DNA of 13,347 bases from Candidatus Methanomethylophilaceae archaeon (lineage in GTDB: Archaea > Thermoplasmatota > Thermoplasmata > Methanomassiliicoccales > Methanomethylophilaceae). How positions within the stretch are numbered: the first letter of the stretch is position 1; each line of letters opens with the position of its first letter. The DNA lies in contig JAFSYZ010000148.1 of NCBI GenBank assembly GCA_017455785.1, positions 1-13,347 on the forward strand, read 5' to 3'. The position numbers and the translations under genes were made by a program. Below, piece by piece: positions 6,914 through 12,296 of this stretch. The notes below the pieces were generated by a model. That model did not search any database. It saw nothing but the letters and a program-made list of their open reading frames with translations, and was not told the origin of the DNA.

Positions 6914-8221
6914 TCAAGGCAACAGCCTTGACATGTCCCTGGGGAAGAGGATACCCTCCCTGATGTTTGGCAGATCGAGCATCTTCGTGATCAGTCTATC
7001 GACACCGATTCCCCATCCTCCGTGGGGAGGCATTCCGTATTTGAAGGCATCAGTGTAGAATGTGAAATCGTCAGGGTTCAGACCGAGCTTGGCGATCCTT
7101 GCCACGAGTTTGTCGAATCTGTGCTCCCTCTGCCCTCCGGATGAGATCTCCTGTCCTTTATAGTCGAGGTCGAAGGAGTATGAGTATGGTGTTCCATCCT
7201 TCTCCATGATGTAGAAGGGTTTCGCGATCTCAGGATATTCGGAAATGAAGTAGAGGTCCTTGCCCTCCTTTGCCATGTATTCTCCGACGATCTTCTCACC
7301 CTCGGTTCCCAGGTCGTCCCCGTCCTTGAGTCCTAGACCGGCATCATTCACGATCTTGAGGCACTGTTCGTATGTCAGTATGGGGTACGGCCTCTCCTGT
7401 ATCTTGATCTCCTTACCGAGGATCTCCAGCTGTTTCTTTCCTCTCTCGGCAAGGCCTCTCAGCACATAGTCAATGACAGTCTCGATCATCCTCATGACCT
7501 CGACCTGATCCTTGATCCAGCAGAACTCACCGTCGAATGAAATGAACTCGGTAACGTGACGGTTGGTGTTGGACTTTTCGGCTCTGAACGCGGGGCCGAG
7601 TTCGAACACTCTGTCTAATCCGGTGGACATGAGCATCTGCTTGTACAGCTGTGGTGACTGTGCGAGATATGCAGGTCTTCCGAAGTATTCTATCTGGAAG
7701 AGTGTTGCTCCTCCTTCCGCACCGGATCCTACGATCTTGGGCGTATATACCTGGGTGAATCCGTTCTCCTCCATGCATTCGACGATGAGCCTTACCATCA
7801 GGCTCTTCAGTTCGAATATGGCCCTTGTCTCGGGTTTCCTGAGGTCCATGAACCTGTTGTTGAGACGTGTGTCCATCTCCACTCCGACCTTGTCGATCAC
7901 ACCCATGGGGAGCGGTGTCGCTGCCTCAGAGTAGATTTCTACTGCAGAGGGGATGATCTCCAGTCCGTTGGCTGTCTGGTTGCTCTCCTTGACCTCACCT
8001 GTTATGGCGACGACCGTCTCCCTGGGGAGTGTGGTCAGGGTCTTGAAAAGGTTCTCCTCGATCTTCTTCTTGGGCATGGTTATCTGAAGTACACCGAACC
8101 TGTCCCTGAGTTGTACGAAGGATATGCCTCCGAGGTTCCTGGTGTCCTGTATCCATCCTTTGACCGTGACGATTCCGTCATCTACTTTGATCGTGCTGAA
8201 GTCCCTATTGAGAGCTGTCAT
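6914..8221 (-). CDS. aspS: Archaeal-type aspartyl-tRNA synthetase
   Basis: Class II synthetase that charges tRNA(Asp) with aspartate in the cytoplasm. It is 435 residues, the usual length for the archaeal/eukaryotic type. The N-terminal OB-fold anticodon-binding domain (about 1-105) includes GWIQDTRNLGG. The catalytic domain contains RFMDLRKPE (motif 1 region), QSPQLYKQM, motif 2 FRAEKSNTNRH, and motif 3 GGWGIGVDRL near the end, followed by NIREGILFPRD. By my alignment from memory to Thermococcus AspRS, the two positions tied to discrimination against tRNA(Asn), W26 and K85 there, are Gln25 and Ala84 here. Specificity (tRNA(Asp) only, or also tRNA(Asn)) is therefore undecided. The start is ATG 8221, with GGAG 8 nt before it and a TATA box about 30 nt upstream, so it has its own promoter in the 41-nt gap after the mtaA-like gene. 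Confidence 0.97.
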   Translation of the reverse strand: MTALNRDFSTIKVDDGIVTVKGWIQDTRNLGGISFVQLRDRFGVLQITMPKKKIEENLFKTLTTLPRETVVAITGEVKESNQTANGLEIIPSAVEIYSEAATPLPMGVIDKVGVEMDTRLNNRFMDLRKPETRAIFELKSLMVRLIVECMEENGFTQVYTPKIVGSGAEGGATLFQIEYFGRPAYLAQSPQLYKQMLMSTGLDRVFELGPAFRAEKSNTNRHVTEFISFDGEFCWIKDQVEVMRMIETVIDYVLRGLAERGKKQLEILGKEIKIQERPYPILTYEQCLKIVNDAGLGLKDGDDLGTEGEKIVGEYMAKEGKDLYFISEYPEIAKPFYIMEKDGTPYSYSFDLDYKGQEISSGGQREHRFDKLVARIAKLGLNPDDFTFYTDAFKYGMPPHGGWGIGVDRLITKMLDLPNIREGILFPRDMSRLLP

Positions 8222-8247
8222 GTTACCACTCCAGCGATGGATGTTCT

Positions 8248-8255
8248 ATTTATAA
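8248..8255 (-). promoter_or_regulatory. TATA box of aspS
   Basis: TTATAAAT on the minus strand, centred about 30 nt before the aspS ATG and 7 nt after the mtaA-like stop codon. It implies that aspS can be transcribed independently of the upstream methyltransferase gene, with a leader of only a few nucleotides. Confidence 0.55.
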
Positions 8256-8262
8256 GGGTTAT

Positions 8263-9267
8263 CTACACGCAACGGTATTCCGACAACGCCCTGAGATTGG
8301 CATTGGGTGTCTGTGGAGGGACTCCGCATTCGGGTGCTATGAGTGAGAAACCCAGTTCTGCTGCGTACAGACATTCCCTGCGGACATCCGAAGGTTGGAG
8401 GTTGAGAAGAGTACGTACGGTATTCACGCCTCCCATGAGCCTCATCTTTCCTTTGCACTTCTCCACATATTCCTCATGATTCGACGAGGTCTCCAGGGAT
8501 ACCATGTCGGCACCCAATGATGCGATCTGATCGATAGTTCTAATGGTATTGCCGCAGTTGTGTATGGTGGTGAATGAATCCTTGATCGATGAAAGGATCT
8601 TCCTGTTGTTCTCCACCAGATGGTCGATCAGATCCGGTATCGTGATGTCGGTGGACAGATCGGATATGATCATGATGTTGTCGCATAATGTCGACATCTC
8701 ATGGGCCATAGCACAGATGTGGGGGACGAAGGCATCGATCCACTCCCTCACGGCATTCAGATCGATCATCATACCCATAAGCATGTTCTCCATACCCAGT
8801 ACATGGGATGCTACCATTGTCGGACTGTCGCACATCGACGTTACGAACAAGTCCTTCCTGGACAAGATTTCGGCAGCTTCCGTCATCATAACGATCCTAG
8901 GGTGTGACATGAACTCATCAATGGACGGGATACTTCCGTCGAAGGGGTCCACATTCTCATTGGCCCTCCATGGCGATCCCGTCACGTAGGGTTGGGAGTT
9001 TTTTCTGCCAGGATTGATGAAACAACCTATCGCCTCTGCTTCAGCAGAGACACTGAAGGGGATCCTCGCTGTTGCGAACCCAAGGACCTTCGATGGCTGT
9101 AACGCCAATTCGGCCATCTTCCCTGCATCGAAGTTGGCCTCTGGCCAGAAAACACCGCATGACTGCATCAGCTCCAACGTCCCCGTCTGTGTGAAAAGGA
9201 CCGGCGGTGGCGAACCTATCGGCTCATATCCGTCCATTATGTCCACTATCTCGTCCTTGGTGTTCAT
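8263..9267 (-). CDS. Methylcobamide:coenzyme M methyltransferase, MtaA/MtbA (UroD-like) family
   Basis: Zinc enzyme that moves a methyl group from a methylated corrinoid protein to coenzyme M, giving methyl-CoM for methanogenesis. With the start at 9267 it has 334 residues, close to the family norm. The zinc ligands H-x-C (H236, C238 in IHNCGNT) and C314 (APECGVPPQTP) sit almost exactly where MtaA/MtbA proteins have them. Family blocks DSPTMVASHVLGMENML (147-163) and MNTKDEIVDIMDG (1-13) are present. A longer reading frame opens at ATG 9324. I prefer 9267 because family similarity begins there and TTATAA lies about 28 nt upstream. It ends in TAG. No corrinoid protein or substrate methyltransferase is nearby, so methanol, methylamine or methylthiol specificity cannot be told. 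It could be a paralogue with another methyl acceptor. Confidence 0.88.
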   Translation of the reverse strand: MNTKDEIVDIMDGYEPIGSPPPVLFTQTGTLELMQSCGVFWPEANFDAGKMAELALQPSKVLGFATARIPFSVSAEAEAIGCFINPGRKNSQPYVTGSPWRANENVDPFDGSIPSIDEFMSHPRIVMMTEAAEILSRKDLFVTSMCDSPTMVASHVLGMENMLMGMMIDLNAVREWIDAFVPHICAMAHEMSTLCDNIMIISDLSTDITIPDLIDHLVENNRKILSSIKDSFTTIHNCGNTIRTIDQIASLGADMVSLETSSNHEEYVEKCKGKMRLMGGVNTVRTLLNLQPSDVRRECLYAAELGFSLIAPECGVPPQTPNANLRALSEYRCV

Positions 9268-9292
9268 CTGCATATCATATCCCAGTCGGATG

Positions 9293-9298
9293 TTATAA
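9293..9298 (-). promoter_or_regulatory. TATA box supporting the inner start of the mtaA-like gene
   Basis: TTATAA about 28 nt before ATG 9267. It lies inside the longer reading frame that opens at 9324, so it favours the shorter protein. If the longer start were used, the AT-rich box at 9361-9370 would have to serve as the promoter instead. Confidence 0.45.
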
Positions 9299-9360
9299 TG
9301 GTGCTCGAGGAGGAATTGCTTCATTTTGCAATGGTGTAGAGGCCTTTGTCAGCGAAACCT

Positions 9361-9370
9361 ATTATATATT
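9361..9370 (+). promoter_or_regulatory. TATA box of the fbp-tpiA operon
   Basis: ATTATATATT, placing the transcription start near 9391 and leaving a leader of about 20 nt. The box is nearly symmetric and could also fire towards the mtaA-like gene. The 8-bp palindrome ACGCGCGT (9373-9380) lies directly downstream of it. Confidence 0.5.
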
Positions 9371-9399
9371 GCACGCGCGTAACCAGAGGCAGTATTATC

Positions 9400-9405
9400 G
9401 GTGAT
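9400..9405 (+). promoter_or_regulatory. Ribosome binding site of fbp
   Basis: GGTGAT five nt before the ATG at 9411 is a good archaeal Shine-Dalgarno match. It would lie in the short leader, so this operon appears leadered, unlike most other genes in the window. Confidence 0.55.
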
Positions 9406-9410
9406 ACACA

Positions 9411-10553
9411 ATGTCAGCGAACAAGATTACGGTTTCTGTGATCAAGGCCGATGTAGGATCGGTCTGCGGTCACACTAGGCCTCACCCGGATATGATGGCC
9501 AAGTGCGATGAGATGCTCAGCGAAGGCGTAAAGGCCGGTATCCTTGAGGATTACTATGTCACACGCGTCGGAGACGACATCAACCTCTTCATGACGCACT
9601 ACAAGGGCGAGAACAACAAGGACGTCCACAAGCTCGCATGGGACTCTTTCTACGAGGCTGCACAGCTCGCCAGAAAGATGCATCTCTATGGTGCGGGACA
9701 GGACCTCCTGGCCGATTCCTTCTCAGGCAACATCAAGGGAGCAGGACCCGGTTCCGCCGAGATGGAGTTCGAGGAGAGGAAATCCGAGCCCATCATGTTC
9801 TTCATGGCGGATAAGACAGAACCGTCAGCATATTCACTCCCGTTGACCAGGATCTTCCTGGATCCCTTCACGACCACAGGTCTCGTTATCGATGCCAGAG
9901 CGAAGAAGGGATTCGACTTCGAGATCCACGATGTCATGGACCACAAGAAAGTCATCATGTCAGCACCCGAGGAGTCATGGAGCATCCTGTCACTCCTGGG
10001 CGACACATCGAGATACGCCATCAAGAGGGTCTTCAGCAGGGCCGGTCTCGGTACCGCCGCAGTCGTCTCCACGGACAAGCTGAACCTCACCGCAGGTAAG
10101 TACGTAGGAAAGGACGACCCCGTCTGCGTCGTAAGGGCACAGAGCGGAATGCCTTCCGTAGGTGAGTACCTCCAGCCGTTCATGAACACCATGCTCGTTG
10201 CAGGATGGATGAGGGGATCGCACTACGGTGCGTTCTACCCCTGCTCACCCGAGCAGTCCACGCCCACATACTTCGACGGACCCCCAAGAGTCTGCTGTCT
10301 CGGATTCCAGCTCGTAGACGGTAAGCTCCAAGGATGCGAGCCCATGGGATCCAAGCCCGGAATCCACGAGCCTGTCGACTACTTCGCAGGTGCTGAGTGG
10401 GACTTCGTACGCAACAACGCCGTGAAGGCATCCAAGTTCATGAGGTCCCACGGACCGTTCATGCCCGCCGTACTCGGACCCGAGGAGATGGAATACACCT
10501 CCAGGCCCGAAGTGCTCAAAGAACTGAAACCGAGGCTGCAGAACCTTGACTAA
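9411..10553 (+). CDS. fbp: Fructose-1,6-bisphosphate aldolase/phosphatase (archaeal bifunctional, gluconeogenic)
   Basis: Cytoplasmic gluconeogenesis enzyme that condenses glyceraldehyde 3-phosphate and dihydroxyacetone phosphate and then dephosphorylates the product to fructose 6-phosphate. Its 380 residues match the usual family length. Signatures are GHTRPHPDM (20-28, metal and substrate region), YGAGQDLLADSFSGNIKG (93-110), GPGSAEMEFEERKSEP (112-127), FLDPFTTTGLVID (149-161) and GWMRGSHYG (265-273). Y231 and K234, in KYVGKDDP, fit the Tyr and Schiff-base Lys of the aldolase activity at about 229 and 232 in the Sulfolobus enzyme. The start is ATG 9411 with GGTGAT five nt upstream. The stop overlaps the TTG start of tpiA, so the pair forms one transcript. 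Because the enzyme runs only toward sugar synthesis, this operon is anabolic. Codon choice looks strongly biased to C-ending codons, which suggests high expression. Confidence 0.97.
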   Translation: MSANKITVSVIKADVGSVCGHTRPHPDMMAKCDEMLSEGVKAGILEDYYVTRVGDDINLFMTHYKGENNKDVHKLAWDSFYEAAQLARKMHLYGAGQDLLADSFSGNIKGAGPGSAEMEFEERKSEPIMFFMADKTEPSAYSLPLTRIFLDPFTTTGLVIDARAKKGFDFEIHDVMDHKKVIMSAPEESWSILSLLGDTSRYAIKRVFSRAGLGTAAVVSTDKLNLTAGKYVGKDDPVCVVRAQSGMPSVGEYLQPFMNTMLVAGWMRGSHYGAFYPCSPEQSTPTYFDGPPRVCCLGFQLVDGKLQGCEPMGSKPGIHEPVDYFAGAEWDFVRNNAVKASKFMRSHGPFMPAVLGPEEMEYTSRPEVLKELKPRLQNLD

Positions 10554-11223
10554 ATTCAAGACGCCTACGATAGTAGTGAACTTCAAGGCCTACCAGGAGG
10601 TGGACGGCGAAGGATCCCTCAGGTTAGCGAAGATCTGCGAGGATGTCGCTAAAGAATCCGGTGTGAACATCGCCGTCTGCCCTCCCATGGTGGAGTTGGG
10701 TTCTGTTGCAAGAGCGGTCAGCATTCCTGTGTTCTCACAGAATGCCGACCCTCATGCACCGGGTTCAGCCACTGGATGGATCACTGCTTCCATGATCAGG
10801 TCGACTGGTTCTGTCGGTACGCTAATAAACCATTCGGAACACAGATCCGATAACAGGACGATAGAGGAGTCTGTGGAGCTGATCAAGGCCGAGGATCTCA
10901 TCACTATAGTCTGTGCAGAGTCCGTGAGGAAAGCAAGGGAAGTAGCCGCGTTCAGTCCGGATTTCATCGCAGTGGAACCGCCCGAACTCATTGGCGGGGA
11001 CATCTCGGTGACAACCGCCAATCCGCTTATCGTCGAGGATACTGTGTCATCCGTCAAGGATGTCAACAAGAAGATCTCCGTCCTCTGCGGAGCTGGCGTG
11101 AAGACCGGAAAGGATGTCGCCAAGGCATTGGAACTCGGTGCTGACGGTGTACTTCTGGCCTCTGGTGTTGTCAAGTCCAAGGATCCGAAGGCGACCCTGC
11201 AGGACCTGATCAAATATATCTGA
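10546..11223 (+). CDS. tpiA: Triosephosphate isomerase, archaeal short type
   Basis: Interconverts dihydroxyacetone phosphate and glyceraldehyde 3-phosphate, feeding the preceding fbp enzyme. Its 225 residues are the typical archaeal length, about 25 shorter than bacterial TIM. Catalytic residues are visible: N12 and K14 (VNFKAY), H96 (INHSEHR) and E144 (VEPPELIGG), with the phosphate-binding GADGVLLASGVV (198-209). The start is TTG at 10546. An in-frame TGA lies at 10525-10527, no other start codon lies between the two, and N12/K14 must be included, so TTG is effectively forced. It overlaps the fbp stop by 8 nt, with only a weak GAGG about 10 nt upstream, so translation probably depends on ribosomes finishing fbp. 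A strong terminator begins at its stop codon. Confidence 0.96.
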   Translation: MTKFKTPTIVVNFKAYQEVDGEGSLRLAKICEDVAKESGVNIAVCPPMVELGSVARAVSIPVFSQNADPHAPGSATGWITASMIRSTGSVGTLINHSEHRSDNRTIEESVELIKAEDLITIVCAESVRKAREVAAFSPDFIAVEPPELIGGDISVTTANPLIVEDTVSSVKDVNKKISVLCGAGVKTGKDVAKALELGADGVLLASGVVKSKDPKATLQDLIKYI

Positions 11224-11256
11224 AGGGGCTTAAGCCCCTTTACTTATCATTTTTTT
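11223..11256 (+). terminator. Terminator after tpiA
   Basis: The perfect 18-bp palindrome AAGGGGCTTAAGCCCCTT (11223-11240) starts on the last base of the tpiA stop codon and is followed by seven T at 11250-11256. The layout resembles an intrinsic terminator; the T tract itself is the element archaeal RNA polymerase responds to. Confidence 0.7.
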
Positions 11257-11286
11257 GTTTAAATAGTGGCATTTTTCAAACGTATT

Positions 11287-11293
11287 TTTATAA
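11287..11293 (+). promoter_or_regulatory. TATA box of the EamA transporter gene
   Basis: TTTATAA centred 26 nt before the GTG at 11316. This supports both the GTG start and a leaderless transcript separate from the fbp-tpiA operon. Confidence 0.55.
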
Positions 11294-11315
11294 GTTCGTC
11301 AATCGATGACCTGTC

Positions 11316-12224
11316 GTGGCTTTGAAAGTACACCCATTCTTCCTGGTATGTATCGCAAGTGTACTAGCGGGAGTACTCAATCTGTTCTCCAAGGATCTGC
11401 TGTTGGCAGGATTGTCTCCGATCCAGATATGCTTATGTCGTGAAGGTGTCACTGCCATCGCGTTCGGATTGATCCTCCTGTTCATCGATCGTCCCGCTTT
11501 CAAGGTGAAGATACGTGACCTATGGCTGTTCATTCTCTTCGCACTGTTCAATGTGATATCGAATCTGGCTGTGTTCACAGCCCAGGATATGATACCTTTG
11601 GGAATGGCCGCAGTATTGGAGATGACAAGTCCGTTCTTCGTTGTGGTGATCGCATTCTTCATGTTCGGTAACAGGATCACGAAGAACAAGATCCTAGCAT
11701 TGGCCTTGGCATTCCTTGGTTGTATACTCATAACCGGTGTGGTGACATCACCCGATGGGATCCAACCTATGGGTATACTCATAGGTCTGCTTTCAGGTGT
11801 GACATTGGCAGCGTTCACCCTGGGTAGTAAATGCATGGAAGGGAAAGGATACAGCGAGAACACCGTCATGTTCTATTTCTTCCTGTTCAGTACCCTTCTC
11901 GTTCTTCCGTTCACAGGAATGGGTGAGATATTCGATGCGATACAGAGGGATTGGATCGTCCTTCCCTGCATACTGTGCATGGGAATGATGTGTACTCTGT
12001 TGATCAATTACATCGTCATATACGCCACACGCCGTATGGATCCGGGAGTGGTTGCTATTGTGATCACATCCAGTATCATCGTCTCCACACTTTGTGGGGT
12101 ATTGGTGTTCGGTGATGCCTTCGGCTGGAAAGATATTATCGGAATGATAATGATCATCATTGCCGTTGCCATCCTCGAACCTCCTAAATCTGTTAAGAAG
12201 AGGTTCGGCATGGATACTGATTAG
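11316..12224 (+). CDS. EamA-family (DMT superfamily) transporter, 10 predicted membrane helices
   Basis: Integral membrane permease of the drug/metabolite transporter superfamily, 302 residues, the usual two-repeat length. Hydrophobic segments of about 20 residues alternate with short charged loops throughout. Each EamA half is visible: residues 1 to about 145, including MIPLGMAAVLEMTSPFFVVV, and about 150-290, including MDPGVVAIVITSSIIVSTL. A short charged tail (PPKSVKKRFGMDTD) is probably cytoplasmic by the positive-inside rule. Substrates of this family vary (amino acids, sugars, nucleotides, metabolites) and nothing here fixes one. The start is GTG 11316, placed by the TATA box. The stop is TAG, backed by an in-frame TAA six codons later. 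It stands alone between the tpiA terminator and the PLD gene promoter. Confidence 0.92.
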   Translation: MALKVHPFFLVCIASVLAGVLNLFSKDLLLAGLSPIQICLCREGVTAIAFGLILLFIDRPAFKVKIRDLWLFILFALFNVISNLAVFTAQDMIPLGMAAVLEMTSPFFVVVIAFFMFGNRITKNKILALALAFLGCILITGVVTSPDGIQPMGILIGLLSGVTLAAFTLGSKCMEGKGYSENTVMFYFFLFSTLLVLPFTGMGEIFDAIQRDWIVLPCILCMGMMCTLLINYIVIYATRRMDPGVVAIVITSSIIVSTLCGVLVFGDAFGWKDIIGMIMIIIAVAILEPPKSVKKRFGMDTD

Positions 12225-12244
12225 AACGATAAAGATACGGAGTA

Positions 12245-12260
12245 ATACTAACCGTAGTAT
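12245..12260. repeat. Small inverted repeat between the EamA and PLD genes
   Basis: ATACTA and TAGTAT form perfect 6-bp arms around ACCG, about 7 nt upstream of the TATA-like element of the PLD gene. No T run follows on the plus strand, so a terminator is doubtful; an operator or chance are the alternatives. Confidence 0.25.
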
Positions 12261-12266
12261 CATCAC

Positions 12267-12272
12267 TTTATC
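12267..12272 (+). promoter_or_regulatory. TATA-like element of the PLD-domain gene
   Basis: TTTATC centred about 27 nt before the ATG at 12297, giving leaderless spacing and no visible Shine-Dalgarno sequence. Confidence 0.4.
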
Positions 12273-12296
12273 TACACAAACCAAAATCGATTTCGC

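Noticed and set aside
8543..8989. 148-codon plus-strand open frame inside the mtaA-like gene
   Set aside because: It is antisense to conserved methyltransferase sequence, and its product lacks any domain.
9268..9324. N-terminal extension of the mtaA-like protein to ATG 9324
   Set aside because: The 19 extra residues lie upstream of the family start and contain the TATA box, and zinc-ligand numbering fits the shorter form. It remains a possible alternative.
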